Below are positions 24,501 through 35,115 of a stretch of DNA of 64,000 bases, piece by piece. The translations under genes and the position numbers were made by a program. Positions within the stretch are counted from its first letter, which is position 1. Every line of letters begins with the position of its first letter. The DNA comes from Paragyromitra xinjiangensis. Its lineage: Eukaryota > Ascomycota > Pezizomycetes > Pezizales > Discinaceae. The DNA lies in NCBI GenBank assembly GCA_038503065.1, contig JBCAMK010000007.1, positions 186,001 through 250,000 on the forward strand, in the 5' to 3' direction. The notes beneath the pieces are model-generated. The model was not told the DNA's origin. It saw only the letters and a list, made by a program, of their open reading frames with translations, and ran no database searches.

Positions 24501-24634
24501 CTTCATACCTGCTGAGTCCTCCTGATTCAACTTGATAATGAAATGCCCTCCTTTTGTTGGCAGCTGCTTTCGTTTGTTTGCCCTACAATAGAAGCTTTGA
24601 TCTTCGCGATCTCATTCATAGAATCTCACTCGTA

Positions 24635-24647
24635 GCGGACCGTCCGC
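24635..24647. repeat. E2 internal palindromic word, best copy
   Basis: GCGGAC-C-GTCCGC is a perfect 6-bp inverted repeat around one base. Related words (GGACCGTCCG, GGACCGTACG, GTACGGTCC) recur through E2 in coding and non-coding DNA on both strands, for example near 26697, 26730, 30751, 31281, 32583, 34843, 37085, 37120, 39239, 39278 and 41030. Confidence 0.75.
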
Positions 24648-24894
24648 ATACCGCGCCTGGACCATACGGAATTTGGTGTTCGGCGAAAGCCCCGTTCTCG
24701 ATCCATCTATCGTACCCCCATTCACAGCGCAAGGTCTGGGGTTGGGTTGAGTCCGGCGTTACCATCGTCGAGGATGCGTATTCATAACTGCTCTTGGCAG
24801 ACACAATCGGTCATATGCCTGGGCTATAAGAAAAGCATAGTTCGCCGACTTCACCAATTAACTCAATCTCATTGGCCGTCTAATATATAGTCTA

Positions 24895-27800
24895 CTAATA
24901 TACAGAATAATAGGTATCCAAATCCATATGATTGTTTATGAGCCACACCTTCGGTTGGCTAGCAGTTTCATCGCCTTCTCTTTCTGGTACCAAGTGTACA
25001 GCTCCCTCTATGCTCGACACAGGCGTGACGTATCGATCTCTAGGGTCCTCCTCTACCGCAACGCATCCGTGATATCGATCTGGCAGTCCGCTCGTTTTGC
25101 AGTATTTTGTTCCAATTATCATTGCGAGTTCTACTGCAGAGGGTGAACGACTGTATATGCTTCGTCCGCTTTTGGTAGTTTTCAGAACGTGGGTCTTAAT
25201 TCGGTTAATCGCATTTGGTACTAGTAGAGCGGGCGCTGGGGGTGTGTAGCTGAAGTAGAGTAATGGGATTGCTGCCTTACGTCCTTGGAGAGTATCTTGC
25301 GTACGGTCCTCGGAGTGCCGTGTCCAGATGGTGTGTCGAAGCCCACCACCGTTTCGCCAATTGGGGGCGCACCTCAGAAGTTGCTTCTCCACATCCAAAG
25401 GCCTTTGAAATGGCTGATAGAAGTATGCGATAGAGTTGTAAACCTTGATACGTGTTCGTTGTGGATAGTCCGCGTCCTCCCCACATATTGACCTAAAGAG
25501 ATCTACGTCCCATTCTTCGATCATTCTATCCTTAAAGCATGAGGCTAAGTCGCTAATGCCAAAAATCATTTGAGCTTGAGCTAGCGAAACTGGTTTCATT
25601 CCTTTGATTGCTCCAGCTAATTTAGGTGGAGATAGCACAAGTGGGGCAGGCGTGAACGGCACATCTATGGTCGGTATGCAGACGGGCTGCTCCGGATTTT
25701 GGGCTGCGCGGCGCTTAAGACGTTTGGTCCGCGTATTCTGCTTTCGAACTAGATTTTATCAATAATGAGGCTCATGAATTCTATTGTAGCAGTGTACTTA
25801 CTATCGGGGTGGGAAAGTTTTAATACACGCGCACTCTCAGGCTTGTGGTAGCCCCTTGAAGCAAGAAACTTGAGTGTCCGATCCATATATGCCAGGTTCA
25901 GTTTCCTGTCGTTCCAACGAAGCATTTGTTTTTCGTAATCCACTTTGTTTGACGCTCGGTAGGCATCCTTAATGCTTTCTACGTGTAGAAGCTCCGAAAT
26001 GTCTGTACTGAAGTTGTCCGGCGAGCCCATATATCGGACGCAGTCAGCAATATGTATAGGCAAGTGCATTTTGATGAAGGAAAAATCGTTGACTTTCAAC
26101 TCAAGCGCGCGGCGTGCTCGTTGGATTTGGGCCTCAGTCATTGGTCGTCCAGCCTCGGACCGTCTGCAGACCAGCTGATCCAACATTCTGGTAACTCGCT
26201 TCTTTCGGGCGGGTGTTTGGCGGAATCGGCGGAATATTGATTTTGTCTGGTGGAAGGTTACTAGTCTCTTATGTAGCCACCGTAGGGTTGCCTCTGATAG
26301 GCTTCTTTGGGAAGCAAGAATCATAAACTCGCACATCGCACGTGTGGATGTCATAACCTTCGTACGGTCCACGTTCTGCTTGCGCTTCGTACGGCTAATC
26401 AAGAGTGGTGCCAAGCAAACCAACAGAAATCTTAGCATCGTCCTCATTTCCTTACCTTTCCACTGACTGACATCCTCATATTCCCTCTTGAAGGGTGAAA
26501 ATCCGGGATAATTGGGCATTTTTTTGAATCGCTGGTTGAAGCGGATTAATAGCCCCTCCTTCCTAAGAAAGGCTATGATCCAACTTATTAGATGCTTAAA
26601 GAGCCCAAGCATGAACTGATGTAACCAGTCAGGTTGCCATAGCTTATAAGGATTACATAGTGGGTAGTCCCAAAAGCTATTTTCTACAGGTTCTGCGAAC
26701 CGTCCGCGCAATTCCTCCTGACCGTCCGGAGACCGTGCGAGTTCTCTGTACTCGTCGGGATTTCGTGCATCTCCGGATACGATACGAGACTCTGCATCCT
26801 TTAATTCGTGTCCCAGCTTGTCGGGGGCTATCTCACACATCGGACAGCTTCCGTGTTTGATGCGTGTGAGGATAACATGTTCTTGATAATCGGCAATCCA
26901 AGCAGCTAAAATAGGATAGCAATCTCTACGTTGGCCATCTGAGCAATCCATTAAGATGCCGCATTCAGATAAATCCAAATTACGTAGAGGTTTGAGTACT
27001 TGTTGGACAGCACAATGCCATGTGTCGTGGATTTCGCCGTTTTCTGGATTTTTAGGTGGTACTGGAAGAAGAGCCATCAGAATCCAAGCTCTTTTGGATG
27101 CTTCTCGACGGATATCTTTGCGAATGTTTCCGATGCTCATGTAAAGAGGCCATGCCGCTTTGTCTCCGGAGAAATTCGTGAGATGGGTTTTATCAGACGC
27201 ACATAGCACTGGTATAATTGTTCCACCTTCCGGTATTTGTTCCTGCTAGGTAGCCCACAGTTAGCACAAACCACCCCACCATCAGCAAAAAAACGGATTG
27301 TCGCCCGGTCCGCCCAATGCATCAGGCGACCGGGGCGGTCGGGGCGGAATATAGCCCTCCCTCAGGCTGTAAATTTTGCCCTTCACGTCTGGGCGACAGC
27401 TTACTAGAGGTCGGCATGGGGGCGCCCTAGGTTCAGGAGGCTATTCTCTGGGCGACCATGGAGGATTGACGAGCATCTGGAGGAGAGCAGCGCGCCCACA
27501 GAATCACATTTTCAGCAGGTCGCCCTGTAGTCTAGTTTGGAGGCTTTAGCCCATATGCTTGTTTACAATTGTTCTATTATTTCTATGGATCTATATAGTT
27601 TTATATGTACATGTATCTGTTCTTCGTACTCTACGGGTAGGGGGGGGGGTTGAGCAGCGGATCGACCATATGGCGGAGGCGGCGGAAGCTCAGGCAGCGG
27701 ATCGACCATGTGCCAGAGGCGGCGGAAGCTCAGGCAGCGGATTGACCATGTGGCGGAGGCGGCGGAAGCTCAGGCAGCGAATTGACCATATGGCGCAGGC

Positions 27801-30179
27801 AGCGGAGGCGGCTGCAGCAAATCGACCAATTGGCGGAGGCGGAGGAAGCTCAGGCAGCGGATCGACCATATGGCGCAGGCAGCGGAAGCTGCAGCAGCAA
27901 ATCGACCAATTGACTGAGGCGGCGGAAGCTCAGGCAGCGGATCGACCATATGGCGGAGGCGGCGGAAGCTCAGGCAGCGGATCGACCATGTGCCAGAGGC
28001 GGCGGAAGCTCAGGCAGCGAATCGACCAATTGGCGGAGGCGGAGGAAGCTCAGGCAGCGGATCGACCATATGGCGCAGGCAGCGGAAGCTGCAGCAGCAA
28101 ATCGACCAATTGACTGAGGCGGCGGAAGCTCAGGCAGCGGATCGACCATGTGCCAGAGGCGGCGGAAGCTCAGGCAGTGAATCGACCAATTGGCGGAGGC
28201 GGAGGAAGCTCAGGCAGCAGATCGACGACCTCCAGGAGGCGGCGGAAGCTCAGGCAGCGGATCGACGACCTCCAGGAGGCTGCAGAGGCTCAGGCAGCGA
28301 ATCGACCATATGGCGCAGGCAGCGGAGGCTGCAGCAGCAAATCGACCAATTGACTGAGGCGGCGGAAGCTCAGGCAGCGGATCGACCATGTGGCGGAGGC
28401 GGCGGAAGCTCAGGCAGCGAATCGACCATATGGCGCAGGCAGCGGAGGCTGCTGCAGCTGTGGCGGAGGCGGCGGAAGCTCAGGCAGCGAATCGACCATA
28501 TGGCGGAAGCGGAGGAAGCTCAGGCAGCGGATCGACCATGTGGCGGAGGCGGCGGAAGCTCAGGCAGCGGATCGACGACTTCCAGGAGGCAGCGGAAGCT
28601 CAGGAAGCGGATCGACCATATGGTGCAGGCAGCGGAGGCTGCAGCAGCGAATCAACCATATGGCGGAGGCAGCGGAGGCTGCAGCAGCGAATCGATCAGC
28701 ATATTGAGCTCGCTTAGGCGGAAGCAGAGGAAGCGGATCGAAGCGAGTCTAGGAGGCATATCAGCGGAAGTCAAATAAACGGAATCAAGACGTTACCTAG
28801 GAGGTTCTTTGCAAGCAGAGCTTGGTACTTTGAGCCTAAAAGTCACGATGTTAGCGAAGTACTATGGTACAGCGAGGTAGGGAATTGGTGGGAGGGAATA
28901 GGGGATGGGTGAAGGCATAGGGGTTGGGTGGGAGGGAATAGGGGGAAGCAATAGTAGGAAGGACGGGAGAGGTGGAGATTGGTGTCTTATTAGGCGTTGC
29001 TTTGGCGACGGCATGGCGACTACTAAGCGATGACTAAGCGACCTGGAGATTTTTGAAAATCGCTAAGTGCGTGGGGGGAGGCGAGGTGAATTTTGCTAAG
29101 TCCCGAGTTTTCTGGGACTTAGAGAAAAATCGATCGGGCAGCCTGCTGGATTTCGCTAAGTGCCACATCCGGGTGCAGGTGGTCGCAGCTAAGCTGCAGC
29201 CGAGCGCCAGGAGGCCGGAGCGCTGTGCAGCCTGCGCCCACACAGGCCAGCGCTTGGAGCAGCTCGCCTAGGCGATCGGGAAGGCCACAAACGCAGCGGG
29301 CGGAATATGGCCTTCCAGAAGACAGGAAAGTGTCGGGGCGACATTTTTTTTTTGCTGATGACAGTAATCCCAGACCGTACGCACCTGTGTCTCCCACCAC
29401 CAATCCCCGGTGTTGATTTCGTTATAGATTCTTTCACCTTGGGAGTCATGCAATTTCACGGGCGTGTAATCAATGTCCTCACAGAATGGCAGATGTGATA
29501 GTAATAATCGAATGCATTCCAGGACATCCCGTTTGTAGAGCCTCCCCCCTTCTATATCTTCCACAGTCCAACTCTTTGGTCCTAATCCAAAATTGATTCG
29601 TTCCAGTAGAGCCCATAGATCGTCCGCGGATTGAAAACTTTGATTCGTATCACCATCAAACCCGCGTTCCATGTAGTCATGTATAGCCGTCTTCGTCGTA
29701 TTTGAATCCATAAACCACTTCGCCAGTTCGTAGTCTTTTGCGTTCTGAAAGGGATTCCAGGGATTCCAGTCTGCACGTTGATGCTCCGAGTAGATTGACG
29801 CTGCACCATACGTTTTCCCTGCAGAATTTGGGCCATAAACATCTACAAAGTGTACGGTACGTGTTGCATCCGCGGTACAGGTAAGGTCAGGGTCGACTGG
29901 TTCAGGAGGGTCCGGTGTGGAATCAAATTCTGTTGTATCTATTCTAAAGTCCGCGGGGTGAACTAAATTGAAGTTAGTTGATCGTCAAGCTAGGGGGATA
30001 GTCAAGATCGGCATACTATCTGGGCTCGGGAATGGATTGGGGGGCCGCGGTGGCGGTTCCAATGGCTCATAGCTTGACAACATCGACGCGTAAGCACATC
30101 TCGAGATATGTACGTTTAATCCTCGAGATGTTGGAAAACTTCTTGCACATGAAGAGCATACGTTCCCACTAGAAGGCAT
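24895..30179 (-). CDS. Plavaka-type transposase of E2 (three exons, one internal stop)
   Basis: Exons on the minus strand: 30179-29385, 27245-25802 and 25748-24895; introns 29384-27246 (donor GTGCGT, branch GCTAAC, acceptor CTAG; hosts element B) and 25801-25749 (GTAAGT...CTAG, 53 nt). Phases agree and give about 1030 residues, a usual length. Order: zinc finger CSSCARSFPTSRGLNVHISRC at residue 8; Pro-rich linker; GDWWWETQ at about 258; ASDKTHLTNFSGDKAAWPLY; DCSDGQRRDCYPILAAWIAD; CPMCE; PDWLHQFMLGLFKHL; STDISELLHVESIKDAYRASN; C-terminal AVHLVPE...WLINNHMDL. The acidic residues in SDKT, PD-LH and SE-LH are candidate catalytic residues (inference). An in-frame TGA at 29985-29987 precedes CGA CTA-like coding and may be a C-to-T nonsense change; without it the frame is open throughout. 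Confidence 0.8.
27281..29359. mobile_element. B: non-autonomous element inside the E2 transposase intron
   Basis: The left end ATCAGCAAAAAAACGG and the right end (inward, opposite strand) ATCAGCAAAAAAAAAATG are both followed by TGTCGCC. This is the terminus also used by E1 and E2. Subterminal GGGCGAC/GTCGCCC words occur near 27300-27345, 27390, 27450 and 27520 and near 29000-29035 and 29335. There is no transposase; the centre is a 40-bp minisatellite. The insertion lies wholly between the 5' and 3' splice sites of the first transposase intron, so splicing could in principle remove it. No target duplication seen (flanks CACC and GACA). Confidence 0.7.
27651..28710 (+). repeat. 40-bp minisatellite open in all forward frames
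   Basis: About 26 units of exactly 40 bp without visible length change, each containing CAGGCAGCG (or the variant GCAGCAGCA), ATCGACCA and a GCGGAGGC-type purine-rich part. Because 40 is not a multiple of 3, successive units are read in successive frames. Every frame therefore encodes the same 40-residue cycle: an Ala/Glu-rich part (AEAAEAQAADRP), a Gly/Ser-rich part (GGGGSSGSGST) and a basic part (WRRRRKLRQRIDHM). Unit variants (CCATATG, CCATGTG, CCAATTG, CGACCTCC) alternate in blocks, implying block duplication. No start codon with gene-like context was identified. Confidence 0.85.
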
Positions 30180-31714
30180 TGCGTAGTGGTGTATGGCTAC
30201 GATGTAATCGTGGGTGAGTTGCTATTCCTCCAAGGCACCCAGGTCTGTATAAAAGGCTATGGTCCACGGACAGCACGCAGGGGCGTTGTCCTAACTCCAT
30301 TCTCGAGCACATCGACCAACTTGAGTACTGCCCGAGTGTGAACAAGCGATAGGCCGTAACAGGACAGCAGTGCACAGCTAGGCATAGAACGTCTAGCAAT
30401 GTGGGCAATACGGTCTAACGCTGTCTCATCCAATAGGCTAGATTAGTTAACAGAGGAGATAGACGCAAATCAGGGCCACAGATAATTATATCTTATCAGT
30501 ATAGTGTTCAAGGACAACCAAGGGAGTGCGTAGATATGGTGTTGGTGTTGATGCGTGCAGTCAGCAGTGGTATGCCTGTAGTAAGAATTCCTAGCTCAGG
30601 TCGAATATAGGTGTTGCCACTAATCGCGAATTCGAAGGTTAGCCCGGAGGGGCGAATGTATCGCTCAGTTGTGGTTTGGTTTAGGCGCAGATTGTTGTGG
30701 AAAGCAGCAGCCCCCTGACGGGTATGTTTAGGACTAAACGATAAGCAAATGCGGACCGTCCGAGGACCGTACGAGGACCGTCCGTTAGACATGTGCTAGG
30801 TTCGGTAGAGGTGGTGTAGTACAGTCCGTAACCGGAGACTGCCAAGAGGGCAGTTAGCAGGCTCCGTAACTGGGCAACCACCAACTAAATTGAATTATGT
30901 ATCAAGTATAGCATAGGCTACACTAGGGAGCTCTTTCGCAGGAGCCAATCAGCCAGTGAGGCCTAATGAGAAGCAGTCAAATAGCCTTAAGCATAACATT
31001 ACTTGGTATCGTGGAAAATCTTTATGCCTATCCCATATTGTAGTTGCTATAGGAGAGCATTATTTGACTACATTGATCATATAGCCTAGCCGCAAAAAGT
31101 TAATGATCCGTTCCTGCTAGCTAAATTAATGAGAAAGGGAAAATCTACATCTCTTATTTTGGCGAGGCAACACTGGGCGCTGAACATAGACCAAGGGATC
31201 TGTAAGTAAGCTGCCCTATTGACAGCAGGACGAACCGCCAACATGTAAGCGATCCCTTGCCTCAGCAAAAGCAAAATAATGTGGACGGTCCCAAAGCGTA
31301 CGCGGACGGTCCCAGTATTTTCGGTTATCATTAGCGCCCGCTCTAGCACACTAACCCTACTAGGTAATGTTGGATTTGTGCTTTTTCTCGTCGCATCTGA
31401 CGCCGACACAGATAAGGCAATGACTGTTACATCCAAAGAAATAGTGACGACACTCGTGTATGGTTTCTGCATCCTGAATATGTGCACCCTAAACATACTA
31501 CTAGACAGGGCAAGAGTTTAGACGCAAGGGCAGGAGATATTTCCCGAGCAGAAAGGCCGAGGCCCTCAAAAGAAAACAAAGGCATAGATACGGAAGAGCT
31601 ACTCAGGCATAGCTTCCGACCTAATAAAGGTATTAAATGCAGGCTTTCCCTCTCATCTGGATTCCATTTCCACGCACCCTTGATAGCCCTCACAAATTTT
31701 CCACAAGCTGCAAA
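30180..31714. promoter_or_regulatory. E2 divergent intergenic region
   Basis: Lies between the minus-strand transposase start and the first plus-strand E2 frame. It carries a cluster of three E2 words in 34 bp (30751-30784) and a pair near 31281-31315. No convincing gene; short frames lack features. It is likely the regulatory region for both directions. Confidence 0.4.
30751..30784. repeat. Triple cluster of the E2 word
   Basis: GGACCGTCCG, GGACCGTACG and GGACCGTCCG stand in head-to-tail order with a 13-14 bp step, upstream of the E2 transposase gene. This looks like a multi-copy protein binding site. Confidence 0.6.
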
Positions 31715-32143
31715 ATGACTCCTCCTCCTGTCCACTTCCCCGCTTCTTTCTATCTCGCACCTTCTGAAAGAAGCCAATCCGTCTTTCCTTCCTCTCAAGT
31801 ACAGCCCCCCTACCTGGTATCTCCAGAACTTGAACTGCGTACTCTTCCCCACGGGAGACACGGAGCAGACGCAGACCAGCATAGTATGGAGGAGGATCCT
31901 GTGCTTCAATCCTCACCATCCCATCCCGTCCTAAGGCCCGGAGCGAGTACCGTAGCCGACGGGTCTGAAGGGGCTACCATGTCCTATGATCTTGCCCAGC
32001 TTACCGAACCTGTGCTGCCTGATCCGCAGTCTGAATTGTCAACTTCACAACAAACGACGTCGGATTCGGTGTTTCAACTCATAGATACTAGTTATTACCG
32101 GACCCGCAGGCAAATCCAGTTCTTCTGTACGAGATCCTGTCCA
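31715..32143 (+). CDS. E2 Pro/Ser-rich hypothetical protein
   Basis: From the Met at 31715 (MTPPPVHFPASFYLAPSERS) the frame runs 142 residues to a stop at 32144-32146. It is rich in Pro, Ser and Gln and probably disordered. A plus-strand frame at 32186-32476 (GRVYILKFLPHAHGVGTALV) directly downstream may be another exon, but I could not confirm splice sites. No family recognised. Confidence 0.35.
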
Positions 32144-32718
32144 TGAAAGTGAGTTTTACTGGCACTAACACGACGAGGAAAAGGGATGAAGTCATGCATG
32201 CAGGGCAACTCGAACCACCTCACATCAGAGCCTCAGCTTGGCCGAGTCTATATTCTGAAGTTTCTACCCCACGCTCACGGTGTTGGCACAGCCTTAGTAA
32301 GGGGGCAACGGCGATGTGGTTGGGTGATGGTCACCAAACATGGGGCGGGAGCAGCTGCGGTAGCTACTTTGCTTGACCTAGGCGTTGTTGTTCGAGGCAG
32401 AGTCAAGAGTTTACGACAAGTTACTTTTCAGTCCGAAAGGCTTGTTCTTGGGAAATTGAGTTGGTCTATTTTGTAGAGGTCTGTTGGTGGTGTTGCATTT
32501 GTCTGTCGTTGTTGGTAGAATAAATTTAGGTTGAACCGTTCCTTGCCAAGAAGGATCGCGATATCGTTTGGCTGTCAGGGTATGCGGACCGTACGGGTAG
32601 AGTCCAAGGACCCTGTGGCAATGTGAGCCCTAAGCCCTATAAGGATTTAATGCCCACTTAGGCTAGGTCCTCCCGGCAAGATCCACGACAGCTTCCAGAC
32701 ATCATTTCAACTGGCATA

Positions 32719-34211
32719 ATGGCCACATCTATCCACGGTGATCACTCCCGCTCAAGTTATACCTTTCGCTCTACGACTTACATTACTGCTCCTCGGACTC
32801 CTCGTTCAGACACTTTGAATAAATCCCCCACCGAGCTAAGAAGGGGTGAGTTATCCAAATGCGCCATCACAAGCCCGCTTCCCTCTGTCGTGCCTTACCT
32901 CCCCCCCCCATGTGCACTTCTTACCCAGTTGCCGAATGAATCCTCAATCGATACGCAGACGCTGCTTTCCAAAGTGGAAAAATATCTTGGTAGTATTGAT
33001 GCTGGCCTTTCTTCCACCTCTCCATTATGCTTTGCTCCCCATCCCTATGATAAGCCTTGGATCCTAGAAAGGGTCTCGTACAAACAGTACGAAGCCATCA
33101 AAGACCTGGTGAATGCGAAGGTATCCGAATCCAGTGCGGCTAAGCTGTCAAGATTGAATTACTACGACGATAGGAGACTCATCATTACCTTCCCTTCAGC
33201 GGCTCACGCACAATTATGCAACATTGCCATGAATATTCGCGATCAGATGTGGAGTAAAGGCTTTTATTGGAGCACTTGGTCTAAAGAAGACTCCATTTTG
33301 CTATCAAGGGATACAAGTATGCTCAAATATCCCGCTCTGATTCGCTTTCTCTCTGTCTTGGATGCTTATTATCCCTCCTTGAAGGTCTCCCGCTTCGTTC
33401 CGGGGAAGAAGAAATAGGACACACACCCGATGACTCCTTAACGTTCCAAGGGTTTGATTACCCGTTTATCGTCTGCGAAGTGGCCGTCTCCCAGGAGCTG
33501 CACCTTGCTATGAAGAGGAAACGGGCGTATTTGCTTGGTTCCAAGAGCCAGATCAAGTGCGTTATTATTGTCAAAATTGATAAAGGATCGCGGGTCCCAG
33601 ACCCAGTCAAGCGCCCGCGCGCTACTACTTCTCCGGCAGTAAACAAGCGGGGGCGGTCCGATAGCATTGGTACACAGAGTGGTCGGCTACAGGGAGAAAG
33701 GTCTGAAGATGAGGAGCCGATTGCTGAGGAGGCTCATTCTTCGTCTACCCATCAGTCCACCGGACCCTCCCCGCCACAGTATAGGCGCGGCTCTGTGTAC
33801 GTGTACACTACCGAGCTCGTACCGTCCAATAAAGATAACCGTCGCACCCGCAAGGTTAAGGCAGTTATCGAAGACCTCGTAAGTGTAAACTCCCTATACC
33901 TATTCGTATCTAACAGTTGTTAGGTGTTCTGGCCTGAAGAGCCCACCCAAATACTGCGCCTAGAATGGGCAGACATTATTGGAGGTGATATTCCAGATAA
34001 CGAGAAGGATAAGAAAGTGGAGATTTCGTTTCAATTCCTGCATGACGCAATGCGTCATTTGTTGCGCCCCGAAGCGGTTGTGCAAAAGTGGGGAGAAGAG
34101 AGTGATGTGGATAATGAATCGGAAATTTCGAGCGAGGAAGAAGTGATGCCGAGTACTCCGAGTCCGAAGGAGGATAAAACCGATAAGGATTGGGTTGAAG
34201 GGTATAGTTAA
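32719..34211 (+). CDS. E2 cargo protein, possible restriction-endonuclease-like fold
   Basis: Starts at the ATG at 32719 (MATSIHGDHSRSSYTF). The first 230 residues include RLNYYDDRRLIITFPSAAHA, then a purine run (33402-33413) where the reading changes frame by one base. The second frame reads GEEEIGHTPDDSLTFQG, PFIVCEVAVSQ, RAYLLGS and KCVIIVKID. This spacing (PDD...EVxxSQ...Wl/LLGS...VxIIVxI) is like the PD-(D/E)xK-type domain common in fungal transposon-linked and effector-like proteins, though the usual Lys after Glu is replaced (E-V-A). An intron (33879-33923) then joins in phase to an acidic tail ending at 34211. Frameshift and missing Lys both weaken the nuclease idea. It is E2 cargo, between transposase and SNF2 gene. 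Confidence 0.4.
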
Positions 34212-35115
34212 GGGTTAAGTTTAGGGTAGAGGCTGCTCCTGGGGTTTTTCTTCATTAGCATCGCGGGCTCATGATGGGTTTTCTTTTTTGGATTAGCGGG
34301 GCGCTCAATGCAAAGATTGTGGACTTCATGTTTGGTGGGGTAATATGTGCGTATCGTACTAGGTCCGCTAGTTCGCCCGAGAATCAGAAATTGGAATCGA
34401 TGCGTCCGGTCCGCACCGACGAGGATAGCTAGGGGTAAACTCAAAGCTCTGTGATCAAAGTTGGGAAGAGCTTCTGACTTTGTATAAATGTATGGTGCTG
34501 GGAGCCGGTAGTATCCAGGGATTAGAGAGGCGGTGGGCAAACAATACATCTATGATATCACAGCAAGCAAATTGATGCGGACCCAACGCGCACGGTCCGA
34601 CTTTTAGTGTTGCTCCCGAGCCCCGATATCACGCTGTTTGCCCTCGGGATAACCTCGCCTACAAACCCTGCATCCAAACATTCTGAGCAATCTGAGTCGG
34701 CACCGCACAGATATTTGCTCAGAAACTTGCTTAGATTACACCATTATTCCCTATGTTTGGTGTTTCAACTCAAGCTCGGCAGTATTTTGACCAAGGCTGG
34801 AATGGGCTCGGCTCGGCAACATGCTTTAGTCATAGCGTGCACGGACCGTGCACAGATCGTTCTCTCTGGATCCGCAGAGCCCTGCTTGGAGCAGTAACTT
34901 CACAGACTTCAACCTCACTGCGAGTATCATTTTGTTTGCCCCACCAAGCCCCCCTTCGGCTAATCAAGTTTGCTAGTCTATCTCCATATCTATATAGATA
35001 AGGTTGCGCACTCTTCTTGCGATCGTAAGGTTTGAGCTTCACCCTTGTTTCCAACCGAACGCCCAACATCTTGCTTCCACAACACATCTCTATCAAGCCC
35101 ACACTAATTCTTCCA
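34212..35115. other. Intergenic region within E2
   Basis: No supported gene. It contains GCACGGTCCGAC at about 34590 and GCACGGACCGTGCACAG at about 34839, variants of the E2 word. It probably includes the promoter of the SNF2-type gene. Confidence 0.4.

Noticed and set aside
27559..28778. Open frames over the 40-bp minisatellite as genes
   Set aside because: All three forward frames are equally open because of the repeat; the apparent start of the one with a hydrophobic N-terminus is TTG, and no intron or promoter evidence supports one frame.
24360..29359. Pairing the E2 left end with the end at 29359 as a 5-kb element
   Set aside because: It would cut the transposase between its zinc-finger exon and core; the subterminal words at 29.3 kb match those at 27.3 kb, not those at 24.4 kb.
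27280..29363. Target-site duplication of element B
   Set aside because: Flanking tetramers CACC and GACA differ, so no duplication is claimed.
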